64,000 nt of DNA from Maratus speciosus (lineage: Eukaryota > Arthropoda > Arachnida > Araneae > Salticidae), in contig OZ010792.1 of assembly GCA_963932465.1 (NCBI GenBank), positions 21,295,632 to 21,359,631 on the forward strand. The letters are read 5' to 3'. Under the pieces are notes generated by a model. The model was given only the letters and a program-made list of their open reading frames with translations, ran no database searches and was not told where the DNA came from. A program made the translations under genes and the position numbers. This document shows, piece by piece, positions 43,709-56,419 of this stretch; the stretch's first letter is position 1; each line of letters begins with the position of its first letter.

Positions 43709-44383
43709 CTCTTTGAGCTATAAAAATACCTACTATATTATTTCCCTGTCTTTTAAGATATTATCTACGACCCTTTTATTTTGAAAAAAATATATATAGA
43801 TTGCAGCACTAAACAGAGTATATGAACTATAACAGAGCAAGTAAGTATATGAAAATATCTAGAATCAGAGCTTAACTGGAACTTATTGTGAACCTTGTAG
43901 TGTTGCTCTTTGAAATATACCACAGAAAAGCAAATTTTACTAAATAATGTTTATATAGGGGAAAGTAGGGTAATGACGCTCAGAAGGGTAATCCCGCACA
44001 ACCAATATCTCTAAACACAATAGAAGTGAAAAAGTGCGATCGGTACCGGCACCTAGCGAACTTCATCGTAAGTTCCCAGTAAGGATATAGTGACCATCGG
44101 AAGGAAAGTATTTTTGTGTCCTCACGTTATTAGTTTGAAGTTGTTTTATTATAAAATTCTACAACATCTAACTTGAAGGTAAGTGTACACTCTTATTTTC
44201 AAATATTAATTTACTCATTATGTCTACAAAATATATACATTTAGTTGTACTTTCATGCTTTTATTTATTTTTGTAGTGCGTTGTTACGCCAATTATAATG
44301 CATTAAAAAACAACATGGCGGTAACGGGTAATGGTGCTCGCGTGGAATTCCAAATGAAGTGTTGCCAGTGGGCAACTTTTTAA

Positions 44384-44516
44384 AAATTCAAATTTATTGA
44401 TTAACACCACTTTTTTGAAATGGTAAAATTCCCCCGTTTTCGCCTTAATTAATGTGTCATTAAACAAGGAGAATTTTACGATTTCAAAAAAGTGGTGAAA
44501 ATCAATAAACCTAAAT
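44384..44516. repeat. Internal inverted repeat
   Basis: 'gattaacaccacttttttga' pairs with 'tcaaaaaagtggtgaaaatc', and the symmetry continues through 'ggtaaaattc' and 'gaattttacg'. About 55-bp arms. Confidence 0.75.
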
Positions 44517-44746
44517 TTAACCCTTAACCGGAAACGTACGTCTGTGAGATGTTTGCGTCTACATATCTATCTGCCCTTAATATTTTCTCTCTCCGACATT
44601 TCAAACTTATTTTTATGCTGTTATATTAAAAAAATTGGTTCTTTTACTGCATTACTATAAAGATTAAATGTTTAAGTTCACTATTTGGTAAATTATTAAG
44701 TGTTCTGTTTGTGCACGGGATTTTCACGTTTCCGGCTAAGGGTTAA
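44517..44746. mobile_element. TTAA element, CCCTTAACCGGAAACGT ends
   Basis: TTAA + CCCTTAACCGGAAACGT at the left and ACGTTTCCGGCTAAGGG-type inverse + TTAA (44743-44746) at the right. 230 bp. piggyBac-like by flank and end sequence only. Confidence 0.75.
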
Positions 44747-45088
44747 AAAAAGTAACCCACTATATGTGTAACACAATATGTGTGCACAATTGCACAATAT
44801 GAGTAAAGTGGTCGCAAAAAGTCTACAGTGGTGTGGACAGCCCACACAACTACATATGTGACTTTTGTCTTACTTAAATGTTGTATTCAAACTCTGAGCG
44901 CAATTACCTTACCATGTCGGTCATTACCGCTCAATCGATGGTTATTTAAATAAAACGATAAAAAAAATTCCTTAAACTTTTATGCAAATTAGTTGATTAC
45001 AAACTGTTCCTTATGCTTTGAAGTTATACTTCGTTGATAAAATATTGATTTTTTTTGTCTAAATTTGACTAGCTATTCATGTTTTCCC

Positions 45089-45607
45089 TTAACCCTTAAA
45101 TGCCTGACTTTTCGAAAATCATTGTAATAATGATTTTCGGATTTCATTTTTTAAATAAATCATGGGAAAAATACATAAAAAAATCATATTTTGTTTTAAG
45201 TATGGTTTACGGCTAAAAAACGGTTTGTTACTAATCGGCAATACTGGCCTTTAATTGAAAAAATAATTTTCCTTGATAAAATTCTATAATATTAAACACA
45301 CAAGAATTTTAGGAACTATAATAAGAAATAAATTTTACTTGCTTACTGCAGAATAAAATAGAGTATCTCGCAAGCTTCCAAGCAAAACAAAAAGAACAAG
45401 TAGCAACAATTGAAAAAATAAATCTCTCTTTATTCTTAAACAGCATAAGTGTTGCTATCTACATGTTGAAAATCGATTTAATAATATTTTCAGAATGTAT
45501 ATTATTGGCAACATTAGGCATTACAGCTTCAATATTATTCTAATAGTATTTTAGAAGCCTAAATTGGGTATGTTGCCGAAAAGCAACACCCGGCATTTAA
45601 GGGTTAA
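45089..45607. mobile_element. TTAA element, CCCTTAAATGCC ends
   Basis: TTAA + CCCTTAAATGCCTGAC at the left and CGGCATTTAAGGG + TTAA (45604-45607) at the right. 519 bp, no transposase. A small perfect hairpin (GAAAATCATTgtaaTAATGATTTTC-like) lies near its left end. Confidence 0.75.
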
Positions 45608-45945
45608 GTGAGCACCATTCCCTACTTTCCACTACAAATAAAACCTATTTTCAGATATTTGTACAACATTTGGGTAAGTTTTTAATTCAAGCCTATTTAA
45701 AATTTTATGTTAAAAAATGATGTTTTCTTATGCGGAAATTAAAAAAATATATAAAACATGCTTTTTCCCATAATTTCTCCTTAAATATTAATTTTTAGTT
45801 CATTTCATTATTCACTTTCTTTATGAATAAAAACAATTTGAAGTTTATAATAAAAAAATTAAAATTCATATCTTCCAAATATTTAAAAAAAATAATAATG
45901 AAAAGTACCAAATATCCTGAGTCCAGAGGGGTCAGACCAGAGATA

Positions 45946-46090
45946 TGCGGTTGAATCAGCTCAGACCTCAACGTGTTAAATGAGAAAATTAATATTGAGA
46001 AATTTTTAAATGTCATTAACGATTTTCTACTGCATAGTTTCGGTATCGGGCTCGGGCTGTAATGAAACAAGAGTTTTTAGTATTTATGTG
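45946..46090 (+). repeat. 145-bp flank repeat, left copy
   Basis: 'tgcggttgaatcagctcaga' through 'tttttagtatttatgtg', bounded by TA on both sides. A copy with roughly a dozen differences lies at 46912-47057 on the other side of the MITE. Confidence 0.85.
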
Positions 46091-46911
46091 TAGGGGAGAA
46101 CGGGGGAATGGCGACACCTTAAGGGAATTTAATGTTTTTCACCACAAAAAAAAATGTTTATTTTTTAATAGTAAAAATTCTAAAGATGAATCATTATCTT
46201 TAGTATCTGTATAAATTTAACCGTAATCATAACTGTAACGTAAGCACACATAAAAAAAAAAAAAAATTCTTTCAACCTCTGTACAGTGGCGGGATTACCC
46301 AGAATACTGGGGTAATTCCGCCACTGTATCGGGGTAATGACGCCACTCTTTAATGACCTAGCAAATACATAAAATGGATACTAGGAAGCACATAACCTAC
46401 TGAAAATATTTAGAAAGCAATAATTTAGCAGAATAATGAATAATCACAATGTATCTTAAGCTAGATTTATTAATGCGCTAAGCTTACAATTTAACTCAAA
46501 TTGGAAAAGTTATCCTTTGCCATGGTGGTGGCATTACCCCGAGAGTACAATATAGCGGAAATCCCCCAGCAAAGCGGAAAGAAGAACCAAATTTGTTCAA
46601 CAAATTGCATCAAAATGTCGGCGAATGCATGTAGATTACGGATAATATTACCTTAAGTACTTAATGTTACAATAAAAAGTGTTTACCTCTACTCATTTGA
46701 AGCTCCAAAATAAGAAGAAACTTGATGAAAACTAAATTTTTCATTTGAACAAACGAACGACGTACAACAAAATCACTCTCACTCTAGGCACTGTTTCTAG
46801 TATTAACCGCTATAGTGCAGGCGCATTTACTATCTCAAACTGCTTTTAGTTTTTAAACTACGCGGGGTGGTGGCATAACCCCGAATGGCGCTATTCTCCT
46901 GGTCTCCCCTA
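46091..46911 (+). mobile_element. TA-flanked GGGGAGACC MITE, complete copy
   Basis: TA + GGGGAGAACGGGGGAATGGC at the left and CTATTCTCCTGGTCTCCCC + TA at the right. About 820 bp including 'gcgggattacccag' and 'gggtaattccgccactg' internal blocks. Other copies: 38987-42122 (split), 60461-61284, 62404-63211 (inverted). TA duplication suggests a Tc1/mariner-type transposase. Confidence 0.8.
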
Positions 46912-47057
46912 TGCGGTTGAAATAGCTCAGACCTCAACGTGTTAAATGAGAAAATTAATCTTGAGAAAATTTTAAACGTCATTAACGATTTTCTACTGCT
47001 ACACTTTCTGTATCAGGCTCGGTCTGTAATGACACAAAAGTTTTTAGTATTTATGTG
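46912..47057 (+). repeat. 145-bp flank repeat, right copy
   Basis: Direct repeat of 45946-46090. It is far too long to be a target duplication, so the arrangement implies recombination (see findings). Confidence 0.85.
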
Positions 47058-47762
47058 TACTTTATCTTCCCTTACAGTTTGGCTCATGAGTACAGAGACA
47101 TCCCGTATATATAACACTTGTATTTGACATTTTAACCTCTAACTGCTGATAGTGACCTCACAGACAACTATTTCTTTTAGTTTTCACAGTTTAACACTTT
47201 ACATCCTAACTAGGGGGCTCTGCCACCTGCAAGCTACGCTCGCCAACCCCCGTTCAGACACCGCATAATCTAAAAACACGCTAATCTGATCGGTTTAAAA
47301 AATATTATAGAAGATTGAATTATACGGAAAAAAGCTGTGCAGATCTCCCTGTAAACGGGTTTCCATTCAATTTCCTTTGATTTCAAAAATTTAAGGCCGA
47401 ATCAGTTGCTGTTAAGACATCCAATGTTGTTTTCGCGTTTGATTAAAGAGGATCAGTTAAATGTTTGAAAAGGTGCTAAAAATAAAAGGAATTAAGTGTA
47501 CAGAGTCTTTGTCTCCCGGTATTTTAAAACAATTTCTATAACAATAGCCTAAGTCATGTGACTATCATCAAGAGTTCCGGGCGAACCACTTCGCTTTTTA
47601 TATTCCTGGTGCAATTTTGGTACTTTAATATTAGTCAGGTACAGGTGATAAGTCGCCAAATATTATTCTATCGCCATCATTTCATCTATATTATAATAGT
47701 CCAAGTCATGTAACTGCCATAAATAAATACGCTCTGACCCCTTCGCTTTTCATATGAAAGTT

Positions 47763-47975
47763 TGGCCCAGATATCATATACGGCCCCATATTGGCGCGAT
47801 TTTTTTCCGACGCTAATTTGGGGAAAAGATCAACAGCATACACAAAAACATCCGGCTTATCAAATCAAGCAAAATAACGATACTATGGCGCCAGTTAAGT
47901 ACCCGTTGCGTATATGACATTGGCGTCAGAAAAAAATAGCGTCAATATTGGACCGTATGTGGCATCTGTGCCGAA
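47763..47975 (-). mobile_element. GTCATAT-family MITE, inherited copy
   Basis: Inverse of 35081-35290 and in the same Helitron position, so it inserted before the Helitron copies separated. Confidence 0.7.
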
Positions 47976-48328
47976 AGTTTTCCATTTCGATTTAAAAAAA
48001 TCAATTTTTTTTTTCGAATAATACTACATAAAAGCATTGTCGCAAAGAATTCTTGGTACTATTACGCTAGCCGGGTGCAAATCTCGCCAATAACTATTTT
48101 TCAAATCGCCAGTTAGCATTTTTTTTTTCGAGTGGTAAATTATAACATTGCTTTGAAGTTGAAATTAAATGTCGTCGTTTGTTACATAATTTAATATTTG
48201 GCCAGATACCATATACGCACCCGGTTTGGCGTGATTTTTTTTACGAAAATTTGGCGAAATCCTCGTTTTCGAATACCAGTTACATATGTATTTTTGGTAC
48301 TACTTAGTTATCCCGTCGAACAAAACTC

Positions 48329-48524
48329 GGAACAGATGTCATATTCGCCCCATATTGGCGCGATTTTTTTCTGTCGCCAATATCATATAGGCAACAGGTA
48401 CTTAACTTGCGCCAAAGTGCTTGATGTGGTAACCCGGATTATGTTGTTTATGCTGTTGATGTTTTCGCCAAATTGGCAACCGAAAAAAATCGCGCCAATA
48501 TGGGGCGAATATGACATCTGTACC
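48329..48524 (-). mobile_element. GGnACAGATGTCATAT MITE (short form), copy P4
   Basis: GGAACAGATGTCATATTCGC ... GAATATGACATCTGTACC, inverted relative to P1-P3, with a ~10-bp internal deletion. Flanks CAAAACTC (48321-48328) and CAAAAATC (48525-48532) match at 7 of 8. Confidence 0.82.
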
Positions 48525-48774
48525 CAAAAATCTATCACCAAACTATAAGATTAAATGCCAATAATAGTTGATAAATGTCACATTCACTTGACTTTAAGCA
48601 AGTTACACGTCTTTATGTCATCAAGTGATTTTTATTTCGAAATTTTTTTTGTATATTTATTAATGTTATACTATTTTATTTGTTCTTTCGTTATTTAAAA
48701 TAAAAATTATGTCAATTTGTATCATTTGGCGAAATGGGTCGATGGAATAACTAAGTAGTACCGTATTTTTTAAT

Positions 48775-48990
48775 TATTTTCTATTATTTTTTTATTTTTA
48801 AATAAAAATAACAAAAAAATAATAAACTATAACACAAAACAATTTATGTAATTTAAAAAAAGTAAATAGAGTAAATAAACTCTTATTATTAAATAAACAA
48901 CAATAGCCGGGTTGGGTTTCCATGTCAACCAAAATAATGCCATTTTGGCGCCAATTAGGTACCCCGGTGTGTATATGACATCTGTGCCTA
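48775..48990 (-). mobile_element. GTCATATACGCACC-family MITE (long form), inherited copy
   Basis: Inverse of 22167-22400 in the same Helitron context. Its terminus is GGCACAGATGTCATATACAC on the minus strand. Confidence 0.65.
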
Positions 48991-49571
48991 ATATTTTTCT
49001 TTTCATTTCCTTTAAAAAAAATTAAAGAAGTGAAAGCCATTTATTTTAAATGTTTCTGCTTGTATTAAATAAAATGATAATGAAATACAAATTGAACCAT
49101 GAATAAAAGTAACATGATACATTTCTTAGCATCCATTTAAGGGAGGACAGACTTCTCGCCAAATTAGTTTAAAATAGTAACCTTTTCTAAAATCTGAAAA
49201 AATATATATCTGTTTGATTAAAATTTGAGTTGCCATCATTAGACAAATGTATATAAAATTAGAAAAAAATTAATATTTCGAAAACTAATTCGAATTTAAA
49301 CATTCTAATACCAGTTTTGAAATCTGCGGATCAATATTGATTTTTGGTGTTAATTTCATCGCAAAGTATTCCTTTTTTTTTAGGAGAAATCACCGTGAAA
49401 CGTAATCAGTTGTTTAATCAGTCGATTCAAAGAATCGTTACATTTCAGGCGTTTCATATATTCGTTTCATAAATTCGTTTCATTAGGATTTTATATATAT
49501 AGGGTAGATTATGAATTTAAAGAACTATCCCCCGAAACTTTTCCCCTTGCATTACTATGATTCATTAGAAG

Positions 49572-52500
49572 ATATCGTCGATACCATGTCAAACTATCCA
49601 ATGTGAAAATAGCCACTTTTGAGGAGGGCAAAAAAACTGTTTTAATTTGGGATTCAAAATCAGCTCTAAGCAGCAGTAAACAATTATTATATTTTTCGGG
49701 TGCTGTTTTATATCGTATTTAAGCATGCTATTGAGATAAATCATTCGAATAATTTTACTCTCCAAAAAATCACATTGGATAGTTTGATATGGCATACTTA
49801 AGTGTACGTTTTGAGCTTCGTTGAACTTTTTCAGCTTCAAGCTATCCAATATGCCACATTGGATAGTTCGACTGGTAAAACTTTTGTGTTTTTCCCAGGT
49901 TCGCAATTCCACAGTAGCGAATATGCCATATTGGATAGTTTGACTTGAAAAAAATTTTGTGCTTTTCCCAGGTTCGCCGTTTCATAGTTAGTGAATGTGT
50001 CGTATTCAATAGTTTAATTTGTCAAAATGTTGATATTTACATATTCAATATCTCTTAAGAATTTTCTTTAATAATTTTAATGACGAATATACAGTAAATT
50101 AATAAAAAAAAAGTTATTTTTAAGCATTCTGTTAATTTTATAAAATATAAGAAAACAATATCTCAAATAATGGGGTGAGCAACAACAGGCACTTCATACC
50201 CGTAATTATAAATACTGATCTTCGCACTATTTATTCTAAGAAACTCGTGGGACGCTTTCTACCACTATTTTCGAATAGAAAACTTTATATTATCGAATGT
50301 CCCATTAAAAAATGTTGGAACAAATGATATTGAAAAAAAATTTGGAAGAATTTCATAATAGGCTCTTTTAATACAATAATTGCAAATGTTCTCCGGAACG
50401 TAGGGAATGATAAAGGGGTAATCCCTTTTTTCAAGACTTTCTTGATCGTTAAAAAGTTTTTTATGACTTTTGGTTTACTTTTCTGTCGTCTCATCGTGCT
50501 CTAACTCTCATAAATATAGTCGGATTGTCATACAACTTATTTATGTTTACTATGGCCATGTCCGGTACTGAAAACGGAGCGTGTAGCAGTTATAGGTCCT
50601 TTACAGGGACACTCAAAAGAACCTGGTTACATTACGCAATGGAAAAAGAAACGTTTGTGGTTAAGTTTAATTACGTTACAATATTTCAAACATAATGAAA
50701 TTTATATACATTATTGAGGGTGCACAGCAACATGCCTACGTTAGAATATGACGTGTACGGCAGTTATGGCTCATTTACAGGGACACACAAAAGATTTCGG
50801 TTAAAGTGCAGTCTATTAGCGGTAACTGCTGAAAATGCGTTTTATATTATGGTATGCATTTTGAAACATACTACTTAGTCTGTATAAATTCTATAAATTG
50901 TATACAGGACTACCTAAAATAATTCATTAGCAGTGCTAAGTATGAATCTGAACTTATTAAACGTAGTTTTTAATTCTGTTATGCATTTCAAAGCTGAAAT
51001 ATAGTTAGTATACGAGATGTTTGTGGAATATAAGTAAAATCATATACAGGGCTACTCAAAAACTAGAATCATGGACAATTATGGATGATAATTTCTGGAA
51101 GTATCATTTCAATAGTTTTAAGCGTCTTTTAGCTTGCATTAAATTTTTAGCTTATTATGCGGCATGTATAAAAATCTGTAGGTAATATACAGGGTTGTAC
51201 AAAATAATTCAATTATGCTCGTCTATTGGAAGAAATTACTGAATGTGAATTTTCAACCTATTATACTTTTTAACACTTTCCAAAAAGGTTTATGAATTCG
51301 GTTTGTTCTACGCTCTAACTCACGTAAATATACTTGGATTTAAATGCAATTGAAAGATGTGAATGGTGCTTACAGTGGCATGTTTGGTATTGCATATATG
51401 AAGTGTGTAACGTCAATGGTTCATTTACAGGGACACTCAAAAGATTTCCATTACATTATGGTACATAAGAAAAATCGTTTGAAGAGTATTTTAATGACGC
51501 TGCGCTATTTCAAATGCATTAAAATGATATAAATTACTGAATTTCATTACAAGAAGATTACGACGGATATAGCATGCATTCTTAGCATTTGTCATTCATA
51601 TACATGGATACACAAACGAAACGGGTTACGGTTCTGTCTTTGAGCAATAATTGCTGGAAGTGCATTTTTGAATTTCGGTATGCGCTTTTAAATTTAACTG
51701 TTTTTTTGCATGTTGTATAAAAATTCTATACCTCGTATACAGGGCTGCATGAAAGAATTCACTAAAAAACAATTACCTTCCATAGGCAGAAAAAGCACTC
51801 GAATCAGTTTGTGAGGCCCTGTAAATGATCTGTAAATTTGCATATAATCTAGATAGTATGCGACAATTTAGTTTAATTAGAAAACGCGTAACGCAACTTA
51901 TACTTTCAACCTTATGCAATTTCCGCCAATAAACGGAAATATACTCGAACTTTTTGTATAGCCATGTACATTATCTACAGAGTTTTATGCATGTTACGTA
52001 ATATGGTAAAATTTAATTCAGGCAAAAAATTGTTATAAACGCACTTCCAGAAATTACCAGTCATAGCCGTCATTTCTTTGAGTTCTTTTCGTAGCCATGC
52101 ATAATAGGAATTCCTACTAGCATATTTCAGTATCGTAAAAAGAAATAAAAGACCGAAATTGCATAACTCAATTAAAACCTACCTTTAAGAAATTCACGCC
52201 CATACAAAAGAATGCTAATAATGCTTACGAATTCTTTTGTATAGCCCTGTATATGATCTGTAGACTTTATACGCACCACGTAATATCCAAATAGTTAAAA
52301 ACTCATATTATTATTGAAAACTCACTTCAAACAACTATCGCTAATAGACAGCAGCATAACCGGTTTTTTTTTTTTGTGTGTGTCCCTGTAAATTAACGAT
52401 AACTATCATACATGTCATATTCTACAGTAAGCAATTTGCAATATAAATCAACTACGGATGTCAATTTCACTTTGTTTGGAATATTTTAACATTATTAAAA

Positions 52501-53162
52501 TATGCTACAAACTTTTTTTTTTTTTACTATAAACCATTATACAACAAAATTTCTTTGTATGAACCTGTAAATAATAATAAATGGCTTGCACACCATATTC
52601 TGCATAAAATTCTGCATGTTTTAATATACTTGATAAATCCATATTAATTTCATTATGTTTTAAATATCGTAACACCATTAAAGACACCGCTCTATTCCCC
52701 TATTGAGTGTAGTGTAACGGGATTCTTTTGAGTGTATCTCTAAACGAACTAAAAATTCTTACATTCCATTAACAATAGAAAACATATGTCATATAGTAAA
52801 CGTCAAAAACATATGTCAATAGCGTTAAATTTCAATCGATAAATAAAACAGTTTTTGTTTTCCTGATAAAGAGACTATTTTTATATTGGATAGTTTGACA
52901 TGGTACGGATGCTTAGAAAAAGAAAAATTTTCAAACATTTGCGGCAAAGGATCGAATACGCCATATTGGTCAGTCTGACATTGTAAATTTTAGAAAAATG
53001 TGCATATTGGATGCTTTGAAACAGTCATTATCTTAGTTTCTGATCAAGATAGAGACGTGACGATTTTGATTAGTAAGTATCATGCACAATACAACAAACT
53101 GGCACAAAATATGAAAAATGCATTCTTTCACATTGGATAGCACACATGGTAGCGACGATATA
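49572..53162. repeat. 3.6-kb inverted arrangement of tandem units
   Basis: The outer ends pair: 'atatcgtcgataccatgtca' (49572) and its diverged inverse ending 'agcgacgatat' (53162). Inside each end are 'catattggatagtttgac' units (49590-50010 and 52880-53150). Further in are about eight 'tttacagggacactcaaaag'-type units reading forward (50600-51750), then about seven reading backward (51820-52740) as 'ccctgtaaatg' words. No coding region is supported. It may be a large TIR element or two arrays meeting head to head. Confidence 0.6.
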
Positions 53163-53720
53163 TGCACTAAAAAAAAAAATATATATATTTTATTTTTTTT
53201 GCTAATTACAGCTAATTACTTGATGTGCTACTTCAATGTACCGTTGGGTCATATCGCTTGGACAAAAATCGAGACTTAAAACTACATCCAATTTTTTCTT
53301 ATTATTTTAATGCGACTTATGTATATATCTAGTGTATATATGCCTATGATGTATATATAACTAGGTGATCATGCTGTAGGCGCATCATCAGTTAGCATTT
53401 TACCATTAGAAGAATATTCTACAGTTGTAACACTATCGTCCCATGGTAGCTTATCTGAATGAAATTTCGAAACTTTTAGTTGTAGAAAACTCAAAAGGAT
53501 TCATAAAAATGCTAAGCTATTTTTAGGATTTTTTTTTAATTTGTAACTTTTTTCTATTTGTTTAAAAAAAACAAAACAATATTTTTTTCTATAGATAAAA
53601 ATAACATATTTTTTGCTTTATTATTTATCAATGTCATTACATAAATCAAGCAATATCTTCCCCTACATTGTATCAAAATCCACCTGTCTCGCAGCCACGC
53701 CATTACTTAGAAAATATGTA
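53163..53720. other. Intergenic AT-rich stretch
   Basis: No gene or element boundary recognised. Confidence 0.5.
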
Positions 53721-56419
53721 CAGTCGTGGAAAAAAAAAGTAAACACTCCCTACTAACTAACTCTTCGACAAATTATCGTAGACGGAAGTTACTGGTACCG
53801 AATGATTGGAAATAAAGTCTACTTTTAAATGATGTATATAAAATTTGCTTAGGGCGCCATCTACATATTAAAACGAACCCAAACCTGATTTTTTTCAATG
53901 GCAATACCCAATTTTAACGAGATATTTCAAATCTTCGGTTCAAACTATGCCCAGACACCAAATTTCAAGTCATTTGAATGATAAGTTTTTGAATTATAAA
54001 CATTCAAAATTGAGTGCTTCTAATGTTAAATTACATTTTCATATATTTATTTATATCTCCTGAAATTATGCTCCTAATGTGCTAATTTTTTGTGTAGCAA
54101 TAATACTAATGTGGCCCAAACATAAATACGCTAAATTTGCAATTTTTATAATTTTATGATATAAATTATGAATTATGAAATTAATATTCGAAAAAATTAT
54201 GAATTGCAACCTACAATTTTTTTGATGGATTTAGATTTATTAAGTCCTGCTTTATGAAAATCCGAAATTTCACATTTTTCTTCCAAATAGTTTTCAAATT
54301 ATGCTTAAAAAACGGCAAAATGATGGTTTAAGGTGCCGTCTGTGATAGAAGTGAGTAGATATTTTGAAATTTCTTCTGCTGTCCCGTTGTCTAAAGGCTC
54401 GTTTACACGGAGCTAGTTTACTAGCTACAAGCCGGCGAGAAAAGAAGCGAGCGAGTCAGCTAGCGAGATAGTGGTCGTTTACACACGAACTTGTTTACTC
54501 GCTAAGTAGCCAACTCGCTATTGCATCACTTGCTGCGTTCTAAAGCTTTCTTTTATGTTTTTTTCTGTAAACAATGTTTGTTTTTATATTAAGTGCAGAG
54601 TTTTCCTGCTTTTTTTTTCTTTTGTGTGTGTGTTCGTGGAAAAATGAAGTGGAACGCAAATGATATTGCTGATTTTTTAAATGTATACCAAGAGTACACT
54701 GTGTTATGGAACATAAAATACACAGATTACTGCAATACGAAATTAAAAGATGAAATTTGAATTTTATATTCTAATGCTCATTTATAAAATTTCATTAATT
54801 TTTAAGGTTTTAAGACCCGTGTCCACTATTGTAACGCTTCATTTCTATATTTTCAGTAATGGACACCCCATGAAATCACTGTTAACTAGTTTGTTGTGGC
54901 CATCACAAAACTTTCTTCTATATAAATCATATCAATTAAATCATTTAAATAGTACAAGAAATTACATCAATTTAGCACCATTTCATATCTGAATTTGAAG
55001 TTTGATGAAAATTCGTGCATTACTTCTTGAGATAGAGCTGTAGGGGAAATTCTGAAAAATGCAGCATAGCAACGCCACCCGTTGGGCGATTTACACCAAA
55101 AACTAATCAGCACCAATTTATATTAGGGACTACTTGAATATAAATTTCTATTAAATTCTGTGCATTAGTTCTTGAGATAGAGCGCCCACAAAATTTGTGT
55201 CACATACAGACACACAGACAGACATTTTGTAAAAACATGCTTTTCGGAATCCCTGAACTCTAAAACGTGTAAATCCGTCAAAAACCGAAAGTCGAAAATT
55301 TTTACGAATCCAATACTTTCTTCTTGTAAAGATAGAAGAAAGTAAAAATGCAATTTCAATGATGTTTAATAGGGCATAAAATCTTTTAACTGAAAATCTA
55401 ATTAATCACATTTAATTTTTAAATTGCACTTATTGGAATATTAACTGTGAAAAATAGTGGAAAATATACGAATCTATGCACTGTACAAAACTTTTTTTTT
55501 CAGATTTTTTTTCTCCAATTATTGTCCTTTAAATACCCTGTACAGTCTCAATAATTTGATAACTGCAATTCCCCGACATTAGTATTTTAAAATATCTACC
55601 TAAAATAATTATAACATTCACCTTGTGATAATTATGGTAGTTATTTCAAACAGTGAATAATTCTCAAAAATATTTTATTTATTGGTATCCTATTTGTTAA
55701 TTTTGTTCGAAAAAATATATTTTGTTTCATTCACGCCGGCACGAACTACTCCAGTCGACATTGTTTACATATGCAGAACCACGAAACCACTGAATACTCG
55801 CAGCGATTTCACTAGCAACACCGTTTACACACAGCTAGTTTACTAGCCAGGTAGCTAACACGCCAGCGAGTAGCGAGAAAAGTAGCCGAGCTTTCAACTT
55901 TTTTCCCACTCGCTGAGCTGCCAGATAGTTCACTAGCAAACATGTTTACACGGGGCGAGTTTACTAGCAGCTAGTGAATTCGCCGGCTTGTAGCTAGTAA
56001 ACTCGCTCCGTGTAAACGACACTTAACAGGCTTCATTGACTGCTTAAGGTGCCTTGATCAAGAAGGAGGCTCTCTCGGTTAACAATCGACTACGGAACTT
56101 CAATTTGGATACAGCCCTTAAAATACGCACATTTTATAATAATTAATTTCTCGGAAACTTATGGTACGAATTGCATAAAAATTGGTTTTTAGGCTAATTG
56201 AAAGGTGTAGAGTTCATTTATGCTGTCAGAATTGGGTGTTGCCATTGAAAAAAATGAATTTATGGTTTGTTTTAATATGTAGATGGCCCCCTAAGCAAAA
56301 TTTATATACACCATTTAAAAGTAGACTTTATTTTCAATCGTTCGGTACCGGTAACTTTCTTCTACGATAATTTGTTGAGGAGTTAGTAGGGGGTGTTTAC
56401 TTTTTTTTTTCCACGATTG
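53721..56419. mobile_element. pogo/mariner-like element, CAGTCGTGGAAAA ends, split by another element
   Basis: TA + CAGTCGTGGAAAAAAAAAGT at the left and TTTTCCACGATTG + TA at the right, with long diverged inverted arms ('ggaaataaagtctacttt' against 'aaagtagactttattttc'). Without the nested 54391-56024 element it is about 1.07 kb, like its relative at 57499-58613. No transposase frame. Confidence 0.72.
54391..56024. mobile_element. 1.6-kb element with CGTTTACACGGAGC terminal repeats
   Basis: Left 'ggctcgtttacacggagcta' and right inverse 'gctccgtgtaaacgacactt'. Subterminal clusters of 'tagctagtaaactcgc'/'actcgc' words occur at both ends, with 'acaagccggcga' mirrored. The core includes an older repeat (about 55020-55350) with 'gacacacagacagacatttt' and 'cttgagatagagc'. 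No transposase seen. The outermost flanks look like CTAA/TTAA. Confidence 0.68.

Larger units (their letters stand above)
43955..45634. mobile_element. TA-flanked element, GGGGAAAGTAGGGTAATG ends, with nested TTAA elements
   Basis: Left TA + GGGGAAAGTAGGGTAATGAC. Right ACCATTCCCTACTTTCCAC + TA. The two nested TTAA elements (44517-44746, 45089-45607) account for about 750 bp, leaving about 930 bp. The ends resemble those of the GGGGAGACC MITEs. No transposase is present. Confidence 0.65.
47210..49508 (-). mobile_element. Complete non-autonomous Helitron
   Basis: On the minus strand it begins TCTACCCTATATATATAAAA at 49508 (preceded by A) and ends in a hairpin and CTAG at 47210 (followed by T). 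2.3 kb. It carries three MITEs of the GTCATAT family (47763-47975, 48329-48524, 48775-48990). No Rep/helicase sequence, so it is non-autonomous. Other copies or parts: 5718-17595, 21650 onward, 34858-35845. Confidence 0.8.
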
